A stretch of 42,647 nt of DNA from an uncultured Oscillospiraceae bacterium (GCA_934565415.1 CAKTHQ010000018.1:1-42647), one strand, 5' to 3'. Counted from the stretch's first letter, positions 18,638-27,561 are shown. Numbers and translations are program-made. The notes: generated from the sequence alone by a model not told the origin.

Positions 18638-19573
18638 ATGAAACGTTTTTTCATCACCATCGATACGGAGGGGGACAACCTGTGGGCCTGGCAAAGCGGG
18701 GACCCCATCCATACGGAGAACGCCAGATTCCTGCCCCGGTTCCAGTCCCTTTGCGAGGAATACGGGTGGAAACCCAATTATCTCAGCAACTACGAGATGG
18801 TCAGTGACCCCTTTTTCCGGGATTTTGCCGGGAACAAGCAGGCTCAGGGGCTGTGCGAGGTGGGAATGCATCTCCATGCCTGGAACTGCCCCCCGGCGGG
18901 GGAAGAGCTGCCTAAGGGGGAAAACGGCGGGGCGGACTACCTGATTGAATACCCGGAACGGGATATGGAAGACAAGATCGCCTTCATGACGGAGTTGATT
19001 GAAAAAAAGATCGGGATGCGCCCTGTCTCCCATCGGGCGGGAAGATGGGCAACGGACGAACGGTATTTTCGGCTTTTGCAAAAATACGGTTACCGCTTCG
19101 ACTGCTCTGTCACCCCGGGTATGGATTGGTCCGGCCACCCGGGCAGGACGCCGGGAAGTAAGGGTTCCGACTACCGGAATGCCCCCGGAACCCCTTACCA
19201 AATTCCGGGAACGGACCTGTGGGAGTATCCTGTAACGGTATACCGGGACCACAGGGTCTATTTGCCGGATAAGCTCACCCCCAAGGATACGGCCAGAAGC
19301 CTGGTCCACAGCTTCCGGGGAAATACCCTGTGGCTGCGGCCAAACGGCCGGAACCTGCGGGAGTGCCTGGGCGTTCTGAAAAGAAACCGGCAGGCGGGGG
19401 AGCCGGACTATGTAATGTTTATGCTCCATTCCTCCGAGCTGATGCCCGGCGGCAGCCCTACATTCCGGACGGAAGCATCCATTGAGCACCTGTATCAGGA
19501 GCTGGGGACCATTTTCGAAAGGGCCCGGGCTCTGGGGTATACAGGGGCGGATTTTCGGGGAACGGAGAAATAA
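18638..19573 (+). CDS. Polysaccharide deacetylase-like protein
   Basis: A 311-residue protein with a NodB-like (carbohydrate esterase 4-type) fold. 'FFITIDTEGD' near the N-terminus gives the catalytic and metal-binding Asp pair. 'EVGMHLHAW' supplies the metal-binding His residues, and 'SHRAGRWATDERYF' is the following active-site motif. The late 'MFMLHSSELMPGG' has the His typical of the last motif. No signal peptide is seen, so it may act in the cytoplasm on a lipid-linked sugar. It follows the second GT4 by nine bases with GTGAGGA before the ATG, and is the last gene of the coupled group. Removal of acetyl groups from an N-acetylated sugar is the likely reaction. Confidence 0.82.
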   Translation: MKRFFITIDTEGDNLWAWQSGDPIHTENARFLPRFQSLCEEYGWKPNYLSNYEMVSDPFFRDFAGNKQAQGLCEVGMHLHAWNCPPAGEELPKGENGGADYLIEYPERDMEDKIAFMTELIEKKIGMRPVSHRAGRWATDERYFRLLQKYGYRFDCSVTPGMDWSGHPGRTPGSKGSDYRNAPGTPYQIPGTDLWEYPVTVYRDHRVYLPDKLTPKDTARSLVHSFRGNTLWLRPNGRNLRECLGVLKRNRQAGEPDYVMFMLHSSELMPGGSPTFRTEASIEHLYQELGTIFERARALGYTGADFRGTEK

Positions 19574-19583
19574 AATCCCCCTC

Positions 19584-19625
19584 TGGACAGGCCAGTCCAA
19601 ATGTGCTAGAATCTTGTCAGATTCT
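19584..19625 (+). promoter_or_regulatory. Promoter with two overlapping dyads upstream of the MATE gene
   Basis: TGGACA (19584-19589), 17-bp spacer ending TGC, TAGAAT (19607-19612). Two inverted repeats cover it. TGGAC-A-GGCC-A-GTCCA (19584-19599) spans the -35 box, and AGAATC-TTGTCA-GATTCT (19608-19625) spans the -10 box and start site. Such dyads suggest repressor operators. Confidence 0.6.
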
Positions 19626-19645
19626 GAGTTTGGGAGGGGCAGCCC

Positions 19646-21001
19646 ATGGAAGCAGGCACATCATCCCGGCAGATCACGGAAGGCGTTATCTGGAAACAAA
19701 TCCTGATTTTCTTCTTCCCCATTCTGCTGGGGACTTTTTTTCAGCAAATGTACAATACCGTGGATACCATTATTGTAGGCCGCTTTGTAAGTACCCAGGC
19801 CCTGGCGGCAGTGGGGACCACAGGCCCTCTGGTAAGCATGATTAATGGGTTCTTTACCGGCCTCAGCTCCGGCGCCACGGTGATTTTGGCCCAGTTTTTT
19901 GGGGCCAGCGACCGGGACGGAGTAAACAGAGCCCTGCACACGGGCTTTTCCTTGTCACTGGTGCTGGGGCTGCTGGTTATGGCCCTGGGATGTCTGCTGG
20001 GCCCCCAGATCCTTGTATGGATGCAGACACCTGCGGAGTGCCTGCCCATGTCCCAGACCTATCTGCGCATTTATTTTGCGGGAGCGCTGGCATCTATGGT
20101 TTACAATATGGAGGCAGGGATTCTGCGGGCTATGGGGGATTCCAGAACGCCGGTGTACTCCCTGATTGCCGCGTGCCTTGTCAATATCGTTTTGGATATC
20201 GTCCTGGTGGTGGGATGCCGTATGGGTGTGGCCGGGGCGGCGCTGGCTACCATTCTCAGCCAGGTGCTCAGCGCCGGGCTGCTGCTTGGGGTGCTGCTGC
20301 GGGAGAAGGAATATCCCCTGCAGTTCCGGCAGCTGCAGCTGGACGGCACACTGCTGAAGCGCATTTTGCTCATCGGGGTTCCGGCGGGATTGCAGATGGT
20401 GACCTTTGACCTGTCCAATACGCTGATTCAGTCCGGTATCAATTCCTTCGGCGCCGTGGTTATTGCCGCCTGGACGGCTTACGGAAAGATAGATGCCTTT
20501 ATCTGGATGATTTCCGGGGCCTTTGGGGTGGCCATTACCACCTTTGTGGGCCAGAACTTTGGCGCCCAGCGGTACGACCGTGTAAGGTCCAGCGTCCGGG
20601 TGTGCCTGGGGATGAGTGTGGGCACCGTGGGCCTTCTGAGCCTGGTTCTGCTGCTGCTCAGGCGGCAGATTCTGGGAATCTATACGGCGGATTTGGGTGT
20701 TGTGGAAACCGGGGCATATATGATGGCGATTATTATGCCCTTTGAGGTCATTTTCATGCCGGTGGAGATTTTTGCCGGTACCTTCCGGGGTGTGGGGGAT
20801 TCGGTAAAGCCGACCGTTATTACCTGCTTCTGCGTTTGCGTGGTCCGGATGATCTGGCTGATGACTGCCGTCCGGCTCCACCATACCCTGTTTATGCTGT
20901 GCGTCTGCTATCCCATGACCTGGATTCTGGCGGCGGCGGTGTTTATTGTGGAATACTTAAAGGGAGATTGGCTGAAAAAGCGGATGGGAGGAACGGTATG
21001 A
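19646..21001 (+). CDS. MATE family efflux transporter
   Basis: A 451-residue inner-membrane transporter with about twelve hydrophobic segments, the typical MATE size and layout in two halves. 'PILLGTFFQQMYNTVDTIIV' opens the first bundle and 'IGVPAGLQMVTFDLSNTLIQ' opens the second. The bacterial DinF/NorM-like subgroup exports drugs or lipid-like compounds using Na+ or H+ gradients. The start follows GGGAGGGG. The stop overlaps the next gene by ATGA, an unusual coupling of a MATE gene with a GH3 lipoprotein gene. Confidence 0.92.
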   Translation: MEAGTSSRQITEGVIWKQILIFFFPILLGTFFQQMYNTVDTIIVGRFVSTQALAAVGTTGPLVSMINGFFTGLSSGATVILAQFFGASDRDGVNRALHTGFSLSLVLGLLVMALGCLLGPQILVWMQTPAECLPMSQTYLRIYFAGALASMVYNMEAGILRAMGDSRTPVYSLIAACLVNIVLDIVLVVGCRMGVAGAALATILSQVLSAGLLLGVLLREKEYPLQFRQLQLDGTLLKRILLIGVPAGLQMVTFDLSNTLIQSGINSFGAVVIAAWTAYGKIDAFIWMISGAFGVAITTFVGQNFGAQRYDRVRSSVRVCLGMSVGTVGLLSLVLLLLRRQILGIYTADLGVVETGAYMMAIIMPFEVIFMPVEIFAGTFRGVGDSVKPTVITCFCVCVVRMIWLMTAVRLHHTLFMLCVCYPMTWILAAAVFIVEYLKGDWLKKRMGGTV

Positions 21002-22131
21002 AGCGGCTGATGTGTTTGCTATTGGCCCTGTGCCTGGGGGGCTGTGCGGCCCCAAAAACGGAGGCTCCATCCACAGCCCCTGTGGAAACGGAACCGGAAG
21101 CCACCCGGCAGACCACCACCCAGCCCCCAAAGGACCCGGTGGAGGAGCTGCTGGAAACCATGACCTTAGAGGAAAAGGTGGGCCAGTGCTTTCTTGCCAG
21201 AATCCGGAAGGAAACGGCCGAAAGTGACATTGCCCGGTGGCACCTTGGGGGCCTGGTGCTCTTTGGCCAGGATTTTGACGATGAAACCCCGGATTCCATG
21301 CGCACCTTTTTGTCCTCCCTGCAGGAGGCCGCCCGGATCGGGCTTCTGCTGGCGGTGGACGAGGAGGGCGGCACCGTAAATCGGGTCAGCAGCCACCAGG
21401 CCTTCCGGCCGGAGCCCTTTCCCAGCCCCAGAAGCCTGTTTGAATCCGGCGGGCTGAACCTTGCCCTGAGCCTGGAAGGGGAGAAGGGGTATCTTTTGCA
21501 CGACCTGGGGCTGAACGTGAATCTGGCGCCGGTGTGCGACATTACGGTAAAGCCGGAGTCCTTCCTGTACAGCCGCTCTCTGGGAGCGGACCCGGTGACC
21601 ACGGGAAAGTATGTGGCGGGGACTCTGGAGCGGCTGAACGAGAACGGAGTGGGGAGCGTTATGAAGCACTTCCCGGGCTATGGGGAGAACGGAGATACCC
21701 ATGTTAGCTCAATTCTGGACAGACGGAGCCTGGAAGAGCTGGAGGGTCGGGACCTGGTACCCTTTGCCGCCGGAATCGAAACCGGCTTGGGGGCGATTAT
21801 GGTCAGCCATAACCGGATAGCAGCCTTGGACGAGGCACTGCCGGCCTCCCTGTCCCCCTTTGTCATCGGCTATTTGCGGAACAATATGGGCTACGACCGG
21901 GTAGTAATCACCGACGATCTGTCTATGGGCGCCCTGGACGGCTTTACGGCGGAGCAAAGCGCCCTCCTGGCGGTAAAGGCCGGGGCGGACCTGCTGTGCA
22001 GCACGGACTTTGATAGCCAGATTCCTGCCGTTGTGCAGGCCGTACAGCAGGGAGAAATCAAAGAAGAAACCATTGATGCTGCCGTTCGCCGGGTTCTGAC
22101 CTGGAAGCTGCAGCTGGGTATTTTGGAGTAA
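20998..22131 (+). CDS. Glycoside hydrolase family 3 lipoprotein (NagZ-like)
   Basis: A 377-residue exported GH3 enzyme, probably a beta-N-acetylhexosaminidase acting on cell-wall fragments or glycans. The signal peptide MKRLMCLLLALCLGGC ends in a lipobox (LGGC, Cys16), so it is lipid-anchored outside the membrane. A Thr/Pro-rich linker follows (residues 20-48). The catalytic domain shows 'AVDEEGGTVNRV', 'MKHFPGYGENGDTH' with the acid/base Asp-His dyad of NagZ-type enzymes, and 'VVITDDLSMGAL' with the nucleophile Asp. The start overlaps the MATE stop. A bidirectional terminator follows. Confidence 0.9.
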   Translation: MKRLMCLLLALCLGGCAAPKTEAPSTAPVETEPEATRQTTTQPPKDPVEELLETMTLEEKVGQCFLARIRKETAESDIARWHLGGLVLFGQDFDDETPDSMRTFLSSLQEAARIGLLLAVDEEGGTVNRVSSHQAFRPEPFPSPRSLFESGGLNLALSLEGEKGYLLHDLGLNVNLAPVCDITVKPESFLYSRSLGADPVTTGKYVAGTLERLNENGVGSVMKHFPGYGENGDTHVSSILDRRSLEELEGRDLVPFAAGIETGLGAIMVSHNRIAALDEALPASLSPFVIGYLRNNMGYDRVVITDDLSMGALDGFTAEQSALLAVKAGADLLCSTDFDSQIPAVVQAVQQGEIKEETIDAAVRRVLTWKLQLGILE

Positions 22132-22136
22132 GCGTC

Positions 22137-22178
22137 AAAAAACCGCCTTTCCCCGGAAAATGGGGAAGGGCGGTTTTG
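22137..22178 (+). terminator. Bidirectional intrinsic terminator between convergent genes
   Basis: The stem ACCGCCTTTCCCC (22142-22154) pairs with GGGGAAGGGCGGT (22162-22174). It is flanked by an A-run on the left and TTTT on the right, so it can stop both the GH3 transcript and the minus-strand GT8/ftsH transcript. Confidence 0.88.
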
Positions 22179-22180
22179 GC

Positions 22181-22978
22181 TTACGCTTCTGTCAGTTCCC
22201 GGTAAAACACGCCCAGGGTGCCCACATAGTGGGGCAGCCACGGCCGGTTTTTGCCGCAGAAATGGATGATGACGGTATTTTCCCGCACCCAGTCCTCGTC
22301 ATGCTTTGGATGGGTGGGGTCCATGTTGTAGAAGTTCAGAATCCGGTCGCTGAGGTTGTAGCGCTGGGGGTCTGCCAGACGGATGAGACTTCCGTGCATG
22401 ACGGTCAGCAGGTCCTGGTCCGGCAGGAGAAAAGAGCTGACCTTTTGAAGGGCCGTTTCCTTAATGTCCTCCATGGTAAGAATTCCCCGCAGCAGGGGCA
22501 GGTTCAGAAGCAGCACCCCGGTATTGACATAGGGGGAGCCCTCCGGCACCTTCAGGCGGCGGTCGTTGAACTTGGTAAGGGCTTCCCGGATGTGGGTGCA
22601 GGCTATATAGCCGCCGGTGCCAAAATCGGAATTGTAAAATTCCCGCAGAGGATTGATGACGACGGTATCCACATCCAGGTAGAGAATCCGCTCCAGGCTG
22701 TCCGGCAGCAGCAGGGGAGCAGCCAGCCGGTAATAGATCTGCCGGGGGTACCGGTCGCTTTCCGGGAAACCCTCAAATTCCTGAGGGTCTACCAGGACAA
22801 AGTGAAACCGGAAGCAGGGGGCAGCCTGGGCCCGGATGATGTCTATATCCTCCTGCCGTAAATCGGAGTGGAGGATATAAGCGTCGTATTCGGGTTCTCC
22901 ACCATGCCTTGCAATGGATTTCAGGCATTGCAGCAGCAGACCTAAGAATTTGGGATTGATGCAGAACAGAAGATTCAT
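22181..22978 (-). CDS. Glycosyltransferase family 8
   Basis: A 265-residue GT-A fold retaining glycosyltransferase. '[19 protein letters not shown]' opens the nucleotide-binding domain. 'ERILYLDVDTVVINPL' holds the DxD metal and UDP-sugar motif. 'YVNTGVLLLNL' and the C-terminal 'IIHFCGKNRPW' are further GT8 signatures. It probably adds glucose or galactose from UDP-sugar to a surface glycan. The start codon overlaps the ftsH stop (ATGA), so it is translationally coupled to ftsH, an uncommon partner. The acceptor is unknown. Confidence 0.9.
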   Translation of the reverse strand: MNLLFCINPKFLGLLLQCLKSIARHGGEPEYDAYILHSDLRQEDIDIIRAQAAPCFRFHFVLVDPQEFEGFPESDRYPRQIYYRLAAPLLLPDSLERILYLDVDTVVINPLREFYNSDFGTGGYIACTHIREALTKFNDRRLKVPEGSPYVNTGVLLLNLPLLRGILTMEDIKETALQKVSSFLLPDQDLLTVMHGSLIRLADPQRYNLSDRILNFYNMDPTHPKHDEDWVRENTVIIHFCGKNRPWLPHYVGTLGVFYRELTEA

Positions 22979-24789
22979 TGGTTCAGCAGCTCCATGAATT
23001 CTTCGCCGGTGATGGTCTCCTTTTCGTACAGGTGCCTGGACAGAGCTTCCAGCTTGTCCCGGTTGTCGGTAAGCAGCTTGATTGCCTTTTCATGCTCCCG
23101 TTTCACAAGCTCTACCACCAGAGAATCGATCTTGGTCTGGGTTTCGGCGGAGCAGCTCAGGCTGGTGTCGCCGCCCAGGTACTGGTTGGTAACGGTCACC
23201 AGGGCCATCAGGCCGAACTTGTCGCTCATGCCGTACTGCATAATCATCCGCCGGGCCAGATCCGTGGCCTGCTCGATGTCGTTGGCGGCGCCGGTGGTCT
23301 GGACGCCGAACACCACCTGCTCGGCGGCACGTCCGCCCAGCAGGGTTTTCAGCTCGGCAATCAGCTCGTCCTTGGAGTTGAGGAACTTTTCCTCCTCCTC
23401 CATCTGGAGGGTATAGCCCAGGGCGCCGGAGGTACGGGGGATGATGGTGATCTTCTGGACCGGGGCGGAATGGGTCTGCAAGGCAGCAACCAGGGCGTGG
23501 CCGGTTTCATGGTAGCTGACGGCCATTTTTTCCTTGTCGGTAAGAATGGCGTTCTTCTTCTGGTAGCCGGCAATGACGGTTTCAATGGACTCTTCCAGGT
23601 CCGCTTCGTTGGCGGCCTTCCGCCCGTCCCGCACGGCCCGCAGGGCGGCTTCGTTGATGATGTTGGCCAGCTCCGCACCGCTGGCACCGGAGGCCATCCG
23701 GGCGATGGTTTCAAAGTTTACATCGTCGGTGAGCTTGACCTTCTTGGCGTGGACCTTCAAAATAGCCTCCCGGCCCTTCAGGTCCGGCAGCTCTACAGGC
23801 ACCCGGCGGTCAAACCGGCCGGGACGGGTCAGGGCGGGGTCCAGGGATTCGGGCCGGTTGGTGGCGGCCAAAATCATGACGCCGGAGTTGCCTTCAAAGC
23901 CGTCCATTTCGGTGAGCAGCTGATTCAGGGTCTGCTCCCGCTCGTCGTTGCCGCCGTAGCCGCCGCCGGAGCGCTTCTGGCCGATGGCGTCGATCTCGTC
24001 AATGAAAACGATGCAGGGTGCCTTCTCCTTAGCCTGCTCGAAGAGGTCACGAACCTTGCTGGCGCCCATGCCTACGAACATTTCCACGAATTCCGAGCCG
24101 GAGATAGAGAAGAAGGGCACATCGGCCTCGCCGGCCACAGCCTTGGCCAGCATGGTTTTGCCGGTACCCGGAGGGCCCACCAGCAGCACGCCCTTGGGCA
24201 TGGTGGCGCCGATTTCCCGGTATTTGGACGGGTCGTGGAGATAATTGACAATCTCCGTCAGGCTCTCCTCGGCCTCATCCACACCGGCCACATCGGAAAA
24301 CCGGATGCCATCGGAGGATTTGACATAGACCTTGGCATTGGACTTGCCCATATTAAAGGACATGGCGTTGGGGCCGCCCATCTTGTCCATCATCTTCCGG
24401 GACATAAACTGTCCCAGGGCGACGAAAAGGATCAGGGGCAGTACAAAGTACAGCAATGCTGTCAGGAAGGGAGAGGTTTCTTCCACAATTTCACTGCTGA
24501 ATTTTGCCCCGGCGTCGTAAAGCCGCTGGGTCCGGTCCGGATCCTCCATCAGGCCGGTTTTGAAGATCTGGGTTTCGTCCTTGTTGGTAAAGAGGATCTG
24601 GTTGTCTTCAATTTCCACCCGGCCAATGTTTTTCTCCTCGGTCATGGACATAAAGGTACCGTAGTCCACTTCCTTGATCTTGGCATTGGCCAGCATGGGC
24701 ATTACCAGCCAGTTGAATACCAGCAATAGAAGCAGCACAATGCCATAATAGTAGGCAAGCGGCTTTTTTGGCTGTTTGACTTCGTTCAT
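22975..24789 (-). CDS. ftsH: ATP-dependent zinc metalloprotease FtsH
   Basis: A 604-residue membrane-anchored AAA+ protease that removes misfolded membrane proteins and regulators. Hydrophobic segments lie at residues 14-34 and 107-127 with an extracytoplasmic domain between them. The AAA domain has Walker A 'GPPGTGKT' (205-212), Walker B 'VFIDEIDA' (261-268), the pore motif 'FVG' (238-240) and the second region of homology near 310-328. The zinc site is 'HETGH' (427-431). All key residues are intact. The protein lacks the long acidic tail of some homologues. GAGGAGGTAAC precedes the ATG. It is followed by a coupled GT8 gene. Confidence 0.97.
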   Translation of the reverse strand: MNEVKQPKKPLAYYYGIVLLLLLVFNWLVMPMLANAKIKEVDYGTFMSMTEEKNIGRVEIEDNQILFTNKDETQIFKTGLMEDPDRTQRLYDAGAKFSSEIVEETSPFLTALLYFVLPLILFVALGQFMSRKMMDKMGGPNAMSFNMGKSNAKVYVKSSDGIRFSDVAGVDEAEESLTEIVNYLHDPSKYREIGATMPKGVLLVGPPGTGKTMLAKAVAGEADVPFFSISGSEFVEMFVGMGASKVRDLFEQAKEKAPCIVFIDEIDAIGQKRSGGGYGGNDEREQTLNQLLTEMDGFEGNSGVMILAATNRPESLDPALTRPGRFDRRVPVELPDLKGREAILKVHAKKVKLTDDVNFETIARMASGASGAELANIINEAALRAVRDGRKAANEADLEESIETVIAGYQKKNAILTDKEKMAVSYHETGHALVAALQTHSAPVQKITIIPRTSGALGYTLQMEEEEKFLNSKDELIAELKTLLGGRAAEQVVFGVQTTGAANDIEQATDLARRMIMQYGMSDKFGLMALVTVTNQYLGGDTSLSCSAETQTKIDSLVVELVKREHEKAIKLLTDNRDKLEALSRHLYEKETITGEEFMELLNQ

Positions 24790-24815
24790 AAGTTACCTCC
24801 TCGTATAAATCCTTG

Positions 24816-24858
24816 CCTTCCCCTGGGGGAAGGTGGCCCGCAGGCCGGATGAGGGGCG
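24816..24858. repeat. REP-like palindromic repeat, copy A
   Basis: A perfect hairpin CCTTCCCC-T-GGGGGAAGG (24816-24833) is followed by GGCC-CGCA-GGCC (24835-24846) and GGATGAGGGG. The 117-base gap between the PF06541 gene and ftsH is largely this element. Its layout matches the copy at 42595-42643. It may also fold in the mRNA between the two genes. Confidence 0.6.
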
Positions 24859-24906
24859 GTACGGCTCCTGCGTCCGGTGTGCTGCCAGCTTCCGGTGGGA
24901 AGAAAA

Positions 24907-25641
24907 TTACTGCTTAATTGCCTTATACTTTTCCAGCTTCTCCTGCATTTCCTTCAGCCGTTCCACCAGAGGATGCTCATCGCGGAAGGGACGGAAGAAA
25001 TTGTACTTCAGCCGCTTGTTGTTCTCCTCGAAATTCTCCCGGATGTGCTTCTTGACGGCTTCATAGCGGACCACCATTTTGTTCTCTTCGGCGAAGGCCT
25101 TGAGCTTGACCACCAGGTTTGCGGAATGGCATACATCGATGATGAAAACGCCAAAGAACATCCCGATAAAGAAGGAGAAGGCCAAATTCCGGGACAGCCA
25201 GTCCAGCCCGTTCAGAATGTAGGGGTGCACCAGAAAATAGTACAGGGCCCCCAGCACTGCCCAGAAGAAGGAGAACAGGGGGCAGATGAGCCCCTGAATG
25301 TTGCCCCAGAGATTGGAGTAGTCCCACAGCATGACCTTAAAGTACTTTAAGCAGAACAGGCCCGCGATGTATTCAATGAGGGTCATGCCAATGGCCATTG
25401 CCACAAACAGCACGATTTTGTTGACGACGGGATTGGCGATGACCTCATATTTTTCAAGACTTGCCAATAGGTACAGGGTACACAGCCCAAAGCCGTAGAT
25501 AGGCAGGTAGGGCCCGGTACAGAAGCCGGGGTTGACCCACTTCTTATTGTGGTGTACAATGTTCCGGAACAGCAGCTCAATGATCCAGCCGATCACGCTG
25601 CCAATGAAGAACAGGTAGGCCAGGGTCAGGAAAATGCTCAT
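24907..25641 (-). CDS. Putative ABC-transporter type IV (PF06541) membrane protein
   Basis: A 244-residue protein with about five hydrophobic segments. The family signatures are 'SVIGWIIELLFRN', 'GFCTGPYLPIYGFG', 'LIEYIAGLFCLKYF' and 'LWDYSNLWGNIQGLICPLFS'. PF06541 proteins are annotated as putative ABC-transporter permeases, but their transport role is unproven. The C-terminal 70 residues are charged and coiled-coil-like (ENFEENNKRLKYNFFRPF onward). AGGAGG precedes the ATG. It is divergent from a second PF06541 protein and lies upstream of ftsH on the same strand. Confidence 0.8.
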   Translation of the reverse strand: MSIFLTLAYLFFIGSVIGWIIELLFRNIVHHNKKWVNPGFCTGPYLPIYGFGLCTLYLLASLEKYEVIANPVVNKIVLFVAMAIGMTLIEYIAGLFCLKYFKVMLWDYSNLWGNIQGLICPLFSFFWAVLGALYYFLVHPYILNGLDWLSRNLAFSFFIGMFFGVFIIDVCHSANLVVKLKAFAEENKMVVRYEAVKKHIRENFEENNKRLKYNFFRPFRDEHPLVERLKEMQEKLEKYKAIKQ

Positions 25642-25674
25642 AGAAAAACCTCCTAAAATCCTCTCATTTAAACT

Positions 25675-25703
25675 GTTTTATCATGGATTTTCCGGATAGT
25701 CAA
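25675..25703 (-). promoter_or_regulatory. Promoter of the minus-strand PF06541 gene
   Basis: Minus strand: TTGACT (25703-25698), 17-bp spacer ending TGA (extended -10), TAAAAC (25680-25675). It lies about 34 bases upstream of the start codon. No equally clear promoter is seen for the divergent gene. Confidence 0.55.
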
Positions 25704-25817
25704 CCGAATAATTCTTTTTTTATTTATTCACAATTTGTTCACAGACAGTTCAGCTTTACTTTCGCGATTTTACATACCATAGTCCATAATTTTGCCGGAG
25801 AAGGGGAAGGTTCTATA

Positions 25818-26858
25818 ATGGCGGGAAAGAGAAGAGCAGGCAAGCGGCTTGCAAAAGAGAAGGTCAAAAAATGGAAAAAGGCCCTGCGGGAATTCGACAC
25901 CGTTACGGAAAACGATGTGGTTTACCCGGAGGAGGCTCAGAGTGCGGCGCTGCTGGAAACCCTGAACCAGGAAAAGCCAAACCTGGAAAGCCTGTACGAG
26001 GACCTGGCGGAAGCTACGGACCCGGAAAGCTACGGCAAGGCGGTGATGACCCGGCTTCGCTCCCAGCGGCGGGCGGCGGTAAACATTGCCAGGGCCAATC
26101 AGCAGATTTTGGAGCGGTCCGATGAGCTCTCTGCCCGGTGGGACGACCTGACCAGGCAGCCCCACTTCCGGCTGAAGGCCCCGGCCAACTCCGTTATCGA
26201 TTTGGAGGAGACCCGCACCGGACATTTTGCCTCCGGCCTGAATCTCTACAAGCTGCTGCTGGTATGCTTTATCGGCTGCTTTGGCGGCGTTGTGATTGAG
26301 CTCCTTTGGTGCCTGTTGACCAACGGCTACATCGAGAGCCGGTCCGGCCTGGTGTACGGGCCCTTCAACATGGTCTATGGAGCCGGTGCCTTGGTGCTGA
26401 CCGTTGCCCTTTACCGCTACCGGAACCGGGGCAGATGGCTGTCCTTTTTGGGGGGCTTTCTGGTGGGCAGCGCCCTGGAATACTTCTGCTCCTGGGCCCA
26501 GGAAATGCTCTTTGGCTCCGTCAGCTGGGACTACAGCCATATGCCCTTTAACATCAACGGCCGGATCTGCCTGGTGTACTCCGTATTCTGGGGCTTCCTT
26601 GGTGTCTTCTGGGTGAAGACCCTGTATCCCATGATGGCAAAGCTCATTTTAAAGATTCCTAACAAGATCGGGAAAATTGCCACCTGGGCGCTTACAGCCT
26701 TTTTTGCCTTTGACTGCGTGGTCACCCTGATTGCGGTATTCCGCTGGTCCCAGAGAGTGGACCTGGTTCCGGCCTCCAATGCCTTCTGGGCATTTATCGA
26801 TGCCCGGTTCCCCAATACCCGGATGGAGCGGATTTTTGCCAATATGGTGTTCCGGTAA
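25818..26858 (+). CDS. PF06541-type membrane protein with charged N-terminal extension
   Basis: A 346-residue protein. The ATG at 25818 follows GGGGAAGG with seven bases between. Residues 1-130 are hydrophilic, very basic at first and then acidic, with coiled-coil character. Residues about 135-285 form the PF06541 domain: 'GCFGGVVIELLWCLLTNGYI', 'GLVYGPFNMVYGAGAL', 'SALEYFCSWAQE' and 'SWDYSHMPFNINGRICLVYS'. One more hydrophobic segment follows. The divergent neighbour carries the same domain but has its hydrophilic part at the other end. The function is unknown. Confidence 0.8.
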   Translation: MAGKRRAGKRLAKEKVKKWKKALREFDTVTENDVVYPEEAQSAALLETLNQEKPNLESLYEDLAEATDPESYGKAVMTRLRSQRRAAVNIARANQQILERSDELSARWDDLTRQPHFRLKAPANSVIDLEETRTGHFASGLNLYKLLLVCFIGCFGGVVIELLWCLLTNGYIESRSGLVYGPFNMVYGAGALVLTVALYRYRNRGRWLSFLGGFLVGSALEYFCSWAQEMLFGSVSWDYSHMPFNINGRICLVYSVFWGFLGVFWVKTLYPMMAKLILKIPNKIGKIATWALTAFFAFDCVVTLIAVFRWSQRVDLVPASNAFWAFIDARFPNTRMERIFANMVFR

Positions 26859-26877
26859 GTTTTTCCGGAATCCGGGA

Positions 26878-26906
26878 TTGTAAACTCCAAAACCCTGTGC
26901 TATAAT
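26878..26906 (+). promoter_or_regulatory. Promoter of the DivIVA-like gene
   Basis: TTGTAA (26878-26883), 17-bp spacer ending TGC, TATAAT (26901-26906). It lies 34 bases before the start codon. Confidence 0.75.
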
Positions 26907-26940
26907 AGGAAAAATGACATAAGACAGGGGAGAGACACCC

Positions 26941-27561
26941 ATGAACCTGAACTTTCGCTCCGCCCTGAACGGCTTTAACCGGCAGGATGTGGCCCGCTAT
27001 TTAGAGTATCTGAATGCCCAGCACACCGCCCAGATCAACCGCCTGACCACCGACCTGGAAAACCTGAGCCGGAAGGCGGAGGAGGATGGCTCCAAGGACG
27101 ACAAGGTGCGTCAGCTGGAGGAGAAGTGCCGCCAGCAGGAGGCCCAGCTCCGTGCTTACGAGACCCAGTGGGAAGAGCGGTGCAAGGCGCTGGAGGCCCA
27201 GGTGACTGCTTTGCAGGCCCAAAGGGACGAGGCTCTGCGCCAGAGGGACGAGGTGCAGAAGGATGCGGTAGCCCAGATCAGCGGGGCCCGCTTGGACAGC
27301 AACCAGGAGCTGGAGGCCTACCGCCGGGCTGAGCGGGCGGAACGGGTAGCCAAGGAACGGGCCAACCTCATCTATGCCCAGACCGGGGCCGTGCTGAACC
27401 AGGCCTCCGCCCGGGTGGACAGCGCCGTCCGCCAGGTGACGGGCATTGCCCAGGAGGTCACCACCCAGCTGGATACCCTGCAGGCCGCCATTGCCGCCAG
27501 CCGCCTGGCCTTGCAGGATGCCTCCGAGACCATCAACCGGCTGAAGCCCAAGCAGGAATAG
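26941..27561 (+). CDS. DivIVA-like coiled-coil protein
   Basis: A 206-residue soluble protein. The N-terminus 'FRSALNGFNRQDVARYLEYL' resembles the DivIVA/GpsB N-terminal motif, which docks membrane-curvature and division proteins. From about residue 30 to 140 it is one long coiled coil rich in Glu, Gln, Arg and Ala. The last 60 residues are an Ala/Thr-rich helix. DivIVA proteins are often of this size. It is transcribed from its own promoter and ended by its own terminator. A role in division or envelope placement is inferred from the N-terminal motif alone. Confidence 0.65.
   Translation: MNLNFRSALNGFNRQDVARYLEYLNAQHTAQINRLTTDLENLSRKAEEDGSKDDKVRQLEEKCRQQEAQLRAYETQWEERCKALEAQVTALQAQRDEALRQRDEVQKDAVAQISGARLDSNQELEAYRRAERAERVAKERANLIYAQTGAVLNQASARVDSAVRQVTGIAQEVTTQLDTLQAAIAASRLALQDASETINRLKPKQE

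Noticed and set aside
22978..24729. Plus-strand 583-codon frame opposite ftsH
   Set aside because: It is antisense to a fully conserved FtsH and Gly/His-rich, as expected for a shadow.
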